Positions 1-6,776 of a stretch of DNA of 11,281 bases are shown piece by piece. A program made the translations under genes and the position numbers. Below the pieces are notes generated by a model. That model saw only the letters and a list, made by a program, of their open reading frames with translations, searched no databases and had not been told where the DNA came from. This DNA comes from Actinomycetota bacterium (GTDB lineage: Bacteria; Actinomycetota; Actinomycetes; S36-B12; UBA10799): contig DMNR01000035.1 in assembly GCA_003452655.1 (NCBI GenBank), forward strand, positions 29,396 through 40,676. Reading direction: 5' to 3'. The first letter of the stretch is position 1, and the number at the start of each line of letters is the position of its first letter.

Positions 1-2166
1 GGTCGTGCCATCGATCGTTTGGGCGGTGAAGTTGGCCTGCACCCATTCCGTGATCTGCGCTGAGCTTCCGGACTGGCCGCCTGGTCCACCTGCTTGGCCA
101 CCGATGAAGTAGTGGATCTTTCCTTGCGCTACCAGCTCTTTGACCTGGTCGAGCGTGGGCGAAGGGTCGCTGCCGTTGAAGCCACCGATGGGCATCACTG
201 GTTCCTGTGTGGCGAGTTGGTATCCAGATGCATTTTGCGATCCGATCGCCGCAGCAACCCAGGTGTAGTTCGCCGCATCTTCGCTCAGCAGCGCTGTCAG
301 TGCTGCGCTTGGAGTGGTGCTGTCGAGGAGCCCGCCAGCGCCACCGCCACCAGGTCCACCGGCGCGACCCGTGGTGACGCCCCCTGGAGTTGTTCCAGCC
401 GTCCCTGGAGACCCCGGCATTTGGCCCAGACCCGGCGGTGGGTTTCCGCCGAAACCTTGAGCGCCCGTGGGTGGTGCGAAGTTTTGTCCACCAGCAGCGC
501 CTGGACCGCCTTGGCCACCAGGGCCACGCATCCCGCCGGGCCCGCCCATGCCTCCGGCAACGGTCGGTCCCGCAGTCGGAATCGATCCGCTGTGAGGGCT
601 GGCCGCCGTCTGCACTGCGTAGGCGGTTGGTCCGGCCAGACCCACGATGATCGCTGCAATTCCCACTGCTGCAGCCACTCGCGGTGGCAAGAAGCTGACA
701 GTTGCGATCGCAAATGCAACGAGGAATCCGAGTATGAGCACAACCGGCGCCAACCACGGCACGAACTCGCTGCTGCGGTTGAGCAGGACGAAGGCCCAAC
801 CCGCAGTCACCAGAACAGTCGCCGCCATGACCGTTCCGACGAAGACGCTGTCCTTGCGCTCCCAGAGGAGGACTGCTGCGATACCCACCACTGCGCCGAT
901 GGCAGGCGCCAGAGCCACTGTGTAGTACGCGTGGAAGATCCCCTGCATGAAGCTGAACACGAGCATCGTGACTGCGAGCCATCCACCCCACACGAGTAGC
1001 GCGGTGCGAGTTGCGTCTGTCCGCTTTGCCCGACGCGTTAGCCACAGCGCCGCGAAGCCCAGGATGACCGCGGCCGGAATCAGCCACGCCACCTGGCCAC
1101 CGATCTCGGAGTTGAACATCCGGCCAATGCCGGTCTCGCCCCACATTCCGCCGACGCCGCCACCTGCACCATTCGAACCTCCCCCGGGGACGACGCTTCC
1201 GGTTTCGTCACCGGTGAGACGTCCGAGCCCGTTGTATCCGAGTACCAGTTCCATGACGGAGTTCGTTTGTGAACCTCCAATGTAGGGGCGCATGCCTGTC
1301 GGCATGAACTCGACGACTGCAATCCACCAACCGGCCGAAACGAGAAGTGCGAGTCCTGCTGCCATCAGTTGGAGGAATCGAGTCCGTAAACGATTGGGTG
1401 CCACGATGAGGTAGATGATTGCCAGCACGGGAACGATCAACAATGCTTGCAGCATTTTCGTGAGAAAGCCGAATCCGATGAGGGCCCCGACCGCGACGAG
1501 CCACCAGGTCCCAGCCTTCTCGCAAGCTCGGGTGAACGCGTAGACGGCCGCGACCAAGAGCAAGACGAGTAAGGCGTCGGGGTTGTTGAATTTGAACATC
1601 AAAACGGCAACCGGCGTCAGCGCCAGGATTGCCCCGGAGAGCAACGCGGCAGTTGGAGCGCTCCAACTCGGTGCCGGGGTCGCGGCGGCGTTGCCTTCCT
1701 CATCAGGGCGCGTCAATGTCCTGCCGTCCATTGCGCGCCGAACGGTCGCGTAGAGCAGGCCTACGGTCGCAACTCCCATGAGGGCCTGCGGAACCAAGAT
1801 GCTCCAGCTGTTCAACCCAAACAGGCGGACGGACAAGGCCATGACCCAAAGCGATGCTGGTGTCTTGTCCACAGTGATTGAGTTGGCGGCGTCGGACGAG
1901 CCGTAGAAGAACGCTTCCCAATTGACCGAACCCGCTTGGGCAGCTGCGGAGTAGAACGAGTTGCCCCAGCCGGAGGCGCCCAAGTTCCACAGATACAACA
2001 GCGCGGTGCCGGCCAGCAGAACCAACAGAGCTGGACGAACCCAACGAGGGTCCGAATCGTTCCCTCGAATGAAGCGATGTCGACGGCTTGTTGTCGCTGG
2101 CGTCGCAGGTGCGGGGGAGGAATCGTGCGAGGGGGCCGAGTCAATCGGCAACGATGTGGTCGTCAT
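1..2166 (-). CDS. GT39 (ArnT/PMT-like) membrane glycosyltransferase, 3' end outside window
   Basis: An uninterrupted minus-strand frame of 722 codons from ATG 2166 runs off the left edge. It is an integral-membrane glycosyltransferase of the PMT/ArnT superfamily, which moves a sugar from a polyprenyl-phosphate donor to an extracytoplasmic acceptor. Seen in the sequence: a first membrane segment at about residues 44-62; the family block NSFYSAAAQ (69-77); VDKTP (99-103, the usual DKPP with Thr); LFGLNSWS (115-122); FNNPD (193-197); HAYYTVALAP (412-421); and about ten further hydrophobic segments up to residue 520. A Gly/Pro-rich linker (about 535-612) and a soluble domain (about 614-722, with AANYTWVAAA and GKIHYFIGG) follow, as in the actinobacterial branch. 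From family lengths only a few C-terminal residues should be missing. No Shine-Dalgarno precedes the ATG. The gene lies 66 bases after the kinase stop and has its own repeat array upstream. The acceptor and sugar are unknown. Confidence 0.9.
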   Translation of the reverse strand, partial: MTTTSLPIDSAPSHDSSPAPATPATTSRRHRFIRGNDSDPRWVRPALLVLLAGTALLYLWNLGASGWGNSFYSAAAQAGSVNWEAFFYGSSDAANSITVDKTPASLWVMALSVRLFGLNSWSILVPQALMGVATVGLLYATVRRAMDGRTLTRPDEEGNAAATPAPSWSAPTAALLSGAILALTPVAVLMFKFNNPDALLVLLLVAAVYAFTRACEKAGTWWLVAVGALIGFGFLTKMLQALLIVPVLAIIYLIVAPNRLRTRFLQLMAAGLALLVSAGWWIAVVEFMPTGMRPYIGGSQTNSVMELVLGYNGLGRLTGDETGSVVPGGGSNGAGGGVGGMWGETGIGRMFNSEIGGQVAWLIPAAVILGFAALWLTRRAKRTDATRTALLVWGGWLAVTMLVFSFMQGIFHAYYTVALAPAIGAVVGIAAVLLWERKDSVFVGTVMAATVLVTAGWAFVLLNRSSEFVPWLAPVVLILGFLVAFAIATVSFLPPRVAAAVGIAAIIVGLAGPTAYAVQTAASPHSGSIPTAGPTVAGGMGGPGGMRGPGGQGGPGAAGGQNFAPPTGAQGFGGNPPPGLGQMPGSPGTAGTTPGGVTTGRAGGPGGGGAGGLLDSTTPSAALTALLSEDAANYTWVAAAIGSQNASGYQLATQEPVMPIGGFNGSDPSPTLDQVKELVAQGKIHYFIGGQAGGPGGQSGSSAQITEWVQANFTAQTIDGTT

Positions 2167-2188
2167 GTCGCACACGTTGTCGGTCCAC

Positions 2189-2228
2189 ACTGTGTGAGCT
2201 TTGTGGGGGGTCTGTGACTTGCCTGTGA
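2189..2228 (-). promoter_or_regulatory. Four-box direct-repeat operator with 11-base period upstream of the GT39 gene
   Basis: Read on the minus strand, four heptamers follow at exact 11-base steps: TCACAGG (2228-2222), TCACAGA (2217-2211), CCACAAA (2206-2200) and ACACAGT (2195-2189). A 7-base box with a 4-base spacer is the arrangement known for mycobacterial PhoP (TCACAGC-N4-TCACAGC), and the regulator encoded at 3759-4520 belongs to that group. The array fills the 66-base gap between kinase and GT39 and ends 22 bases before the GT39 ATG. It therefore implies a second promoter inside the operon. No convincing -10 element is seen in those 22 bases, so activation from a leaderless start, or repression, both remain possible. 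Confidence 0.7.
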
Positions 2229-2232
2229 ACGC

Positions 2233-3762
2233 TCAGGCGAGTGGCAGATAGAAGATGAACGACGTGTCGCCGCGGCGAGAGCTCACCGTGATTGTTCCAT
2301 TGTGAGCCGTGATGACCGCATTAACGATTGCGAGCCCGAGTCCTGTGCTTCCAGCAGCGCGTGACCGTGACGAGTCGCCGCGGCTGAATCGCCCGAAGAC
2401 CTCAGGAAGCAGTTCGGTCGGGATACCGGGCCCGTTGTCGTGGACCTGTATCGCCGCCCACCTCGTTGTATCGTGCGCGCCAATCGCCGCAGATCCGACC
2501 GTGGACAGCGAGACCGTGACGGTAGTTCCGGGAGGCGTATGGACTCGGGCGTTGGCCAGTAGATTCGCAATCACCTGGTGGAGGCGATCGGCATCGCCGC
2601 TGACGACAATCGGTTCATCGGGCAGTCGCAGATCCCACCGGTGATCCGGGCCCGCAACGTGAGCATCACTCACGCAGGTCACGACGAGTGCAGAGACATC
2701 CACGGGGGCGAACTCGATCGGGCGGCCAGCATCGAGGCGCGCCAGCAAGAGGAGGTCCTCGACCAGGCTGGTCATGCGAACCGATTCGGATTCGATCCGG
2801 CCCAACGCGTTTGCAGCATCCTCCGGCAGGTCGGCTTCAGAGCGTCGCGTCAGCTCCGCGTAGCCGCGGATCGAAGCCAGCGGAGTTCGAAGTTCATGGC
2901 TCGCATCGGCAACGAAGCTGCGAATGCGCATTTCGCTAATGTGCCGGGCAGTCAACGCTGCGGCCACGTTCTCGAGCATGTGGTTGATTGCTGCGCCGAC
3001 CTGCCCAACCTCGGTGTGTGGATCCGTGTCTCGATCAGGTACTCGCACCGCAAGTGCAACCTCGCCGCTGTCCAGGGGCATCCCGGCGACTTGGGTGGCG
3101 GTTCCGGCCACCCGCCGCAGTGGTCGCAGGGAAACGCTGATGATGAAGGCCGCGATTAGACCTGCTGCGATAAGCCCGATCAGAGCCACGACGGTGATGA
3201 TCACTGCAAGCTGTTGGACGGTTTGGTTGACCGGCGCCAACGGGAGTCCAGTGACGACGACCGATCCATTGGGTCCAGCTGTGCCGACGACTCGGTACGC
3301 CCCGAGGTCATCGCCGAGATCTTCGGACTTCGGCCGACCATTTGGGTCGACCTCGGCGAGGTCGGAATCCGTTTCGACTGGAAGGGGTTGAGGTTTTCCG
3401 GAGGAGTCAAGGACCGCAGCGCGAACGACCTGTTCGTTGATCACGATCGCGCCAATCGTTCCTGTCGCTTGACCTGGCGCAACGAGGAAGGCCGGGCCGC
3501 GTGCCTCGAAGGCATCGTGGTCCTTGTCGTACTCGGGGGAGCGGTTGGATTCGTTGCGCGCGCGAGTGACTGCTGAGTTGAGTTGCTCGTCGAGCTGCCC
3601 GACCAGGAATCGGTCGAGCGACACGACCGTCAGGACCCCGACCGTCGTGACCGTGATGGAGAGCAAGGCGACGAGGGCAACGACAAGGCGCGTCCGCAAC
3701 GTCCAACGGTTCGGTGAGAACAGCAGTGGCGTTCGGTGTCCGCTCGGGGTCGTGGCCGTCAT
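2233..3762 (-). CDS. Sensor histidine kinase, HisKA/OmpR-partner type (TrcS/PhoR-like)
   Basis: A 509-residue membrane kinase that should phosphorylate the adjacent response regulator. Domains: membrane segment about 25-48; extracytoplasmic sensor about 49-183; second membrane segment about 184-209; HAMP about 210-265; HisKA with H-box FVADASHELRTPL and phosphoacceptor His289; N-box NLLANARVH (400-408); G1 box DNGPGIP (442-448); G2 box GLGLAI (474-479). All catalytic motifs are intact. The start chosen is ATG 3762, which overlaps the regulator's TGA as ATGA, so translational coupling explains the poor Shine-Dalgarno. An in-frame extension up to 3897 would lie entirely inside the regulator gene and adds only non-conserved Arg/Cys-rich sequence. 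The sensor domain shows no recognisable ligand-binding motif, so the stimulus is unknown. Confidence 0.93.
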   Translation of the reverse strand: MTATTPSGHRTPLLFSPNRWTLRTRLVVALVALLSITVTTVGVLTVVSLDRFLVGQLDEQLNSAVTRARNESNRSPEYDKDHDAFEARGPAFLVAPGQATGTIGAIVINEQVVRAAVLDSSGKPQPLPVETDSDLAEVDPNGRPKSEDLGDDLGAYRVVGTAGPNGSVVVTGLPLAPVNQTVQQLAVIITVVALIGLIAAGLIAAFIISVSLRPLRRVAGTATQVAGMPLDSGEVALAVRVPDRDTDPHTEVGQVGAAINHMLENVAAALTARHISEMRIRSFVADASHELRTPLASIRGYAELTRRSEADLPEDAANALGRIESESVRMTSLVEDLLLLARLDAGRPIEFAPVDVSALVVTCVSDAHVAGPDHRWDLRLPDEPIVVSGDADRLHQVIANLLANARVHTPPGTTVTVSLSTVGSAAIGAHDTTRWAAIQVHDNGPGIPTELLPEVFGRFSRGDSSRSRAAGSTGLGLAIVNAVITAHNGTITVSSRRGDTSFIFYLPLA

Positions 3763-4520
3763 TCGGCCGGCTTCAAGACGTAACCAGCGCCGCGCATGGT
3801 GTGAATCATCGGACTGCGACCCGAATCGATCTTCTTGCGTAGGTACGAAATGTAGAGCTCGACAACATTTGCCTGGCCACCGAAGTCGTAGTTCCACACT
3901 CGGTCGAGGATCTGCGCCTTACTCAGGACTCGCTTGGGATTGCGCATGAGGTAGCGGAGTAGTTCGAACTCGGTGGCGGTCAGGGTGATGGGTTCGCTAC
4001 CCCGGGAAACCTCGTGGCTGTCTTCATCGAGGGTCAGGTCGCCGACACGCAACAGAGACTCGGGGGCGGCGGCAGACGTTGCAGTGCGTCGCACTAAGCC
4101 GCGCAATCGAGCGACGACCTCCTCGAGGCTGAATGGCTTGGTGACGTAGTCGTCGCCACCGGCGGTTAGACCCGCAACCCGATCTTCGACAGCGTCCTTA
4201 GCCGTCAGGAAAAGCACGGGGACATTCGGTTGGGTGTCGCGCAATCGTGCAAGTACCTCGAGGCCGGTCATGTCCGGGAGCATGACATCGAGAACTACTG
4301 CATCAGGTGTGAACTCACGAGCGGCCCGTAGCGCTGACATGCCGTCATTCGCGGTCTGCACTTCCCAACCTTCATACCGCAACGCCATGGCCAGCAGGTC
4401 TGACAGCGTCTTTTCGTCGTCCACCACGAGCATGCGGATGGCGCCGCCGTCGGCTCGGCGCAGGTCTGGCCTCGACTGTTGAGTGTTGGGCTGTTGGGGG
4501 GCAGGCGCGCTCGACATCAT
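3759..4520 (-). CDS. OmpR/PhoB-family response regulator, PhoP/TrcR-like
   Basis: A 253-residue transcription factor with a receiver domain (about 29-143) and a winged-helix DNA-binding domain (about 157-250). Receiver residues are complete: acidic pair Asp34/Asp35, phosphoacceptor Asp78 in VVLDVMLPDM, Thr106 and Lys128 in GGDDYVTKPFSLEEVVARLR. That last stretch, and NVVELYISYLRKKID in the DNA-binding domain, closely resemble mycobacterial PhoP and TrcR from memory. It is first in the minus-strand operon and overlaps the kinase by four bases. Two tandem ATGs (4520 and 4517) are possible starts. An internal Met30 just before the receiver would remove a disordered 29-residue leader, but no better Shine-Dalgarno supports it. 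The direct-repeat arrays at 2189-2228, 4543-4600 and 4674-4702 match the binding-site design of this subfamily, so autoregulation and control of the two glycosyltransferase genes is inferred. Confidence 0.94.
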   Translation of the reverse strand: MMSSAPAPQQPNTQQSRPDLRRADGGAIRMLVVDDEKTLSDLLAMALRYEGWEVQTANDGMSALRAAREFTPDAVVLDVMLPDMTGLEVLARLRDTQPNVPVLFLTAKDAVEDRVAGLTAGGDDYVTKPFSLEEVVARLRGLVRRTATSAAAPESLLRVGDLTLDEDSHEVSRGSEPITLTATEFELLRYLMRNPKRVLSKAQILDRVWNYDFGGQANVVELYISYLRKKIDSGRSPMIHTMRGAGYVLKPAE

Positions 4521-4542
4521 GGGTCCGATCGTCGTTGGCTTT

Positions 4543-4600
4543 GCTGTGCAGTATCCATGCCGAGTCTGTGGATTTCCTGTGAAGTGCCTGTGTCCTGTGA
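4543..4600 (-). promoter_or_regulatory. Direct-repeat operator array upstream of the response-regulator gene
   Basis: On the minus strand, boxes TCACAGG (4600-4594), ACACAGG (4593-4587), TCACAGG (4582-4576) and CCACAGA (4571-4565) stand upstream of the regulator. The last three keep an exact 11-base period; the first abuts the second, so it is off phase. A further in-phase box, GCACAGC (4549-4543), lies two periods downstream, and the position between (4560-4554) does not match. The orientation is toward the regulator gene. This is consistent with autoregulation by the PhoP-like regulator. Confidence 0.68.
4550..4555 (-). promoter_or_regulatory. Possible -10 element of the regulator-kinase operon
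   Basis: The minus strand reads GATACT at 4555-4550, nine bases after the CCACAGA box. Four of six bases fit TATAAT. It would start transcription near 4543, giving a leader of roughly 23 bases before ATG 4520. The placement after the array fits an activator overlapping the -35 region, but the hexamer is weak and could be chance. Confidence 0.35.
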
Positions 4601-4610
4601 TTCTCGCGCC

Positions 4611-4659
4611 GTATTGGGGGGACTTTCTGGCGCTAGAAGGCAGGAGACCTACCCAATAC
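4611..4659. repeat. Inverted repeat with nested palindrome in the divergent control region
   Basis: GTATTGGG (4611-4618) and CCCAATAC (4652-4659) form a perfect 8-base inverted repeat. Inside it lies the imperfect palindrome TTCTGGCGCTAGAA (4625-4638, one G-T mismatch pair). The element sits midway between the two PhoP-like arrays and is not part of either. It could be the operator of a second, dimeric regulator; as a hairpin it would have a long arm. No regulator family is recognised. Confidence 0.4.
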
Positions 4660-4673
4660 TGGGCGGGACCATC

Positions 4674-4702
4674 TCACAGCGGCGTCACAGCACGGTCACA
4701 CG
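4674..4702 (+). promoter_or_regulatory. Consensus PhoP-type box array upstream of the GT2/GtrA gene
   Basis: TCACAGC (4674-4680), GGCG, TCACAGC (4685-4691), ACGG, TCACACG (4696-4702): three heptamers at an exact 11-base period. The first two are identical to the established mycobacterial PhoP consensus heptamer. The array ends 33 bases before the ATG of the GT2/GtrA gene and reads in its direction. A weak TACAGA (4708-4713) just downstream could be the -10, which would put the array over the -35 region, where such regulators commonly act as activators. Confidence 0.8.
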
Positions 4703-4735
4703 GTTGGTACAGAGTCGGGCAAGAAGGTGTTGGCC

Positions 4736-6019
4736 ATGACCGCAGATTCAGTCCTCGCTTCTGACACCCGCGAGGCCCCCCATGCCCAAGCCCAGACACT
4801 CACGCTGGAAATTGTCGTCCCGGTGTACAACGAACAGGTTGGGCTCGGACCCAGCGTGCATCGCCTGCATGCGTACCTAGCGGAGGAACTCCGCTACCCA
4901 TTTCAGATCACCATCGCTGACAACGCGAGCACGGACGACACTCTCGCGATCGCCGAAGATCTCGCTGTCGTCCTCGACCGGGTGCGAGTCGTCCACTTGC
5001 CGAACAAAGGCAGAGGTGGGGCCTTGAAAGCAGTGTGGGGAGCTTCGTCGGCGAAGGTGTTGGCGTACATGGATGTCGACCTTTCAACCGATCTACGAGC
5101 GCTGTTGCCGCTAGTCGCTCCTTTGATCTCGGGGCATTCCGATGTCGCGATTGGGACCCGTTTGGCTCGCGGTTCGCGGGTGACCCGTGGACCCAAGCGC
5201 GAGTTCGTTTCGCGCGGCTACAACCTCTTGCTACGCGGGACTCTGGGGGCTCGATTCTCGGACGCACAGTGCGGTTTCAAGGCAGTCCGCGCAGATGCCG
5301 CTGCCGAGTTGCTGCCCATGATCGAGGACACCGGATGGTTCTTCGATACTGAATTGCTGGTCCTTGCGCAGCGTGCGGATCTGCGGATCCACGAGGTGCC
5401 GGTTGATTGGGTGGACGATCCTGATTCGCGGGTCGACATCGTCGCAACGGCTGCCGCAGATGTCCGCGGCATAGTCCGACTCGGATCTTCCCTCATGCGC
5501 GGCAAGCTGCCGCTGGCTCAGGTTCGAACAGCGCTCGGGCGTGATGCGTCCCACGCGCCCCCACCCGGTGTCTCTCTAGGACTAATGCGCCAGGTCATTC
5601 GTTTCGGCGTGATCGGTGTCGCAAGCACGGCGGCGTACCTGCTGATCTTCATGTTGCTCAGTTCTGTCGTTGGAGCTCAATTCGCGAATTTCACCGCGCT
5701 CTTGCTCACGGCGATAGGAAATACGGCTGCGAACCGGCGCCTGACGTTCGGCGTCTCGGGACGGCATCTGCGCAGTCGCCAACACGGGCAAGGCCTGCTG
5801 GTATTCGGCTTCGCTTTGGCCATCACAAGCGGATCACTCGCCCTGTTGCATGCGACCGGGAACCAATCGCTGGCGGTTGAGGTCGTCGTCTTGGTATTCG
5901 CGAATCTCGTGGCGACGCTGTTCCGGTTCCTAGCCCTCAAACACTGGGTATTTCGCGGGCAGAACGCGCTCCCGCAGCAACGTCGCGAGGCGTCGATGTC
6001 GGTGACCGAAGGGGCTTGA
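4736..6019 (+). CDS. Bifunctional GT2 polyprenyl-phosphate glycosyltransferase / GtrA membrane protein
   Basis: A 427-residue fusion. The N-terminal part (about 24-250) is a dolichol-phosphate-mannose-synthase-like GT-A domain: PVYNE (29-33), DNASTDDT (62-69), the metal-binding DVD of YMDVDLSTD (111-119), GTR (140-142) and [11 protein letters not shown] (179-189). It should transfer a sugar from a nucleotide sugar to polyprenyl phosphate on the cytoplasmic face. The C-terminal part (about 286-408) is a four-helix GtrA domain (helices near 288-310, 317-335, 353-373, 379-402), thought to flip or present the lipid-linked sugar. The start chosen is ATG 4736, with AAGAAGG (4721-4727) eight bases upstream; an in-frame GTG at 4727 lies within that site and is rejected. 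The gene is divergent from the regulator-kinase-GT39 operon and preceded by a PhoP-type array. Its product is the likely donor-maker for the GT39 enzyme. The sugar is unknown. Confidence 0.93.
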   Translation: MTADSVLASDTREAPHAQAQTLTLEIVVPVYNEQVGLGPSVHRLHAYLAEELRYPFQITIADNASTDDTLAIAEDLAVVLDRVRVVHLPNKGRGGALKAVWGASSAKVLAYMDVDLSTDLRALLPLVAPLISGHSDVAIGTRLARGSRVTRGPKREFVSRGYNLLLRGTLGARFSDAQCGFKAVRADAAAELLPMIEDTGWFFDTELLVLAQRADLRIHEVPVDWVDDPDSRVDIVATAAADVRGIVRLGSSLMRGKLPLAQVRTALGRDASHAPPPGVSLGLMRQVIRFGVIGVASTAAYLLIFMLLSSVVGAQFANFTALLLTAIGNTAANRRLTFGVSGRHLRSRQHGQGLLVFGFALAITSGSLALLHATGNQSLAVEVVVLVFANLVATLFRFLALKHWVFRGQNALPQQRREASMSVTEGA

Positions 6020-6043
6020 TTGCCTGCTTGATCGACGTCTCGC

Positions 6044-6049
6044 TAAGGT
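6044..6049 (+). promoter_or_regulatory. Possible -10 element of sodA
   Basis: TAAGGT fits the actinobacterial TANNNT pattern and would start transcription near 6056, leaving a leader of about 35 bases. No clear -35 is seen at 16-18 bases upstream. The 71-base gap after the GT2/GtrA stop leaves room for a separate promoter, but read-through from upstream cannot be excluded. Confidence 0.3.
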
Positions 6050-6090
6050 CGGGGGCGACCGGATTGCATCTGCGCAAACTTGGAGGCCAC

Positions 6091-6690
6091 ATGGCTACGT
6101 ACTCTCTGCCTGATCTGCCCTACGACTACAGTGCCCTAGCTCCCGCCATCAGTGGCGACATCTTGGAACTGCACCACGATAAGCACCATGCCGCTTACGT
6201 GAAGGGTGCGAACGACACCCTCGACCAACTCGCCGAAGCTCGTGACAAGGGCGCATATGGCGGAATCGTTGGTCTGGAGAAGACCTTCGCATTCAACCTC
6301 AGTGGCCATGTTCTTCACTCGATCTTCTGGGAGAACCTGTCGCCGGAAGGTGGCGACCGTCCCGACGGTGAGTTGGCTGCCGCCATTGATGACAACTTCG
6401 GTTCGTTCGATGCCTTCAAGGCACAGCTGACCTCTGCGACCACGCTGGTGCAGGGCTCCGGCTGGGGTGTGCTGGCTTGGGACCCACTGGGTGAGAAGCT
6501 GATCATCACTCAGGTCTATGACCATCACGGCAACGTGGGAATGAACACCACCCCGCTGCTGGTGTTTGATGCTTGGGAGCACGCGTACTACCTGCAGTAC
6601 AAGAACGTGCGTCCCGACTACGTCACAAAGCTGTGGGACATCGTCAACTGGGCGGACGTCACGGCTCGATTCGATGGAGCACGTGGCTAA
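6091..6690 (+). CDS. sodA: Superoxide dismutase, Fe/Mn family
   Basis: A 199-residue enzyme that converts superoxide to hydrogen peroxide and oxygen, normally as a cytoplasmic homodimer or tetramer. Start ATG 6091 gives [18 protein letters not shown], the standard family N-terminus, and follows GGAGG (6082-6086). An in-frame ATG further up, at 6016, overlaps the previous gene's stop and is rejected. Metal ligands by alignment to mycobacterial SodA: His28 (ELHHDKHH), His76 (SGHVLH), Asp160 and His164 (FDAWEHAYY). His145 occupies the second-sphere position that is often Gln in other Fe/Mn enzymes; His here is typical of actinobacterial forms and does not by itself settle Fe versus Mn. No signal peptide is visible. 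Length and domain order are normal. The gene is followed by a strong terminator, so it is probably monocistronic. Confidence 0.97.
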   Translation: MATYSLPDLPYDYSALAPAISGDILELHHDKHHAAYVKGANDTLDQLAEARDKGAYGGIVGLEKTFAFNLSGHVLHSIFWENLSPEGGDRPDGELAAAIDDNFGSFDAFKAQLTSATTLVQGSGWGVLAWDPLGEKLIITQVYDHHGNVGMNTTPLLVFDAWEHAYYLQYKNVRPDYVTKLWDIVNWADVTARFDGARG

Positions 6691-6713
6691 CCACGATCAC
6701 CTCAGCTGATAAC

Positions 6714-6753
6714 CGAATGGCCCGCCCCCGAACTTCCGGTGGCGGGCCATTCG
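6714..6753 (+). terminator. Hairpin terminator after sodA
   Basis: CGAATGGCCCGCC (6714-6726) and GGCGGGCCATTCG (6741-6753) form a perfect 13-base-pair stem with a 14-base loop, 23 bases after the sodA stop. The following ATTCTTCGTT is only moderately T-rich, as often seen in actinobacteria. It separates sodA from the downstream two-component genes. Confidence 0.85.
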
Positions 6754-6776
6754 ATTCTTCGTTACCCACGGGTACC

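Noticed and set aside
350..590. GGPGG-rich coding sequence considered as a PE_PGRS or collagen-like gene.
   Set aside because: It is in frame with, and continuous with, the GT39 membrane domain and matches the linker of that family.
200..920. Isolated CTGTG occurrences (for example near 205, 590 and 907) considered as further PhoP-type sites.
   Set aside because: They are single, lie inside coding sequence and have no partner at 11 bases.
94..1322. Several overlapping open frames on the plus strand and other minus frames, 80-300 codons long.
   Set aside because: They lie over the continuous 722-codon GT39 frame, are rich in Arg, Ser, Cys and His without domains, and are explained by GC-rich shadow frames.
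3763..3897. A longer N-terminus for the OmpR-partner kinase starting at 3897.
   Set aside because: It would lie wholly within the regulator gene, adds a charged Cys/His-rich stretch unlike kinase N-termini, and ATG 3762 gives the normal ATGA overlap.
4483..4764. Short plus-strand frames covering the divergent intergenic region.
   Set aside because: They have no Shine-Dalgarno and no recognisable domain, and they run across the operator arrays and into the GT2/GtrA start.
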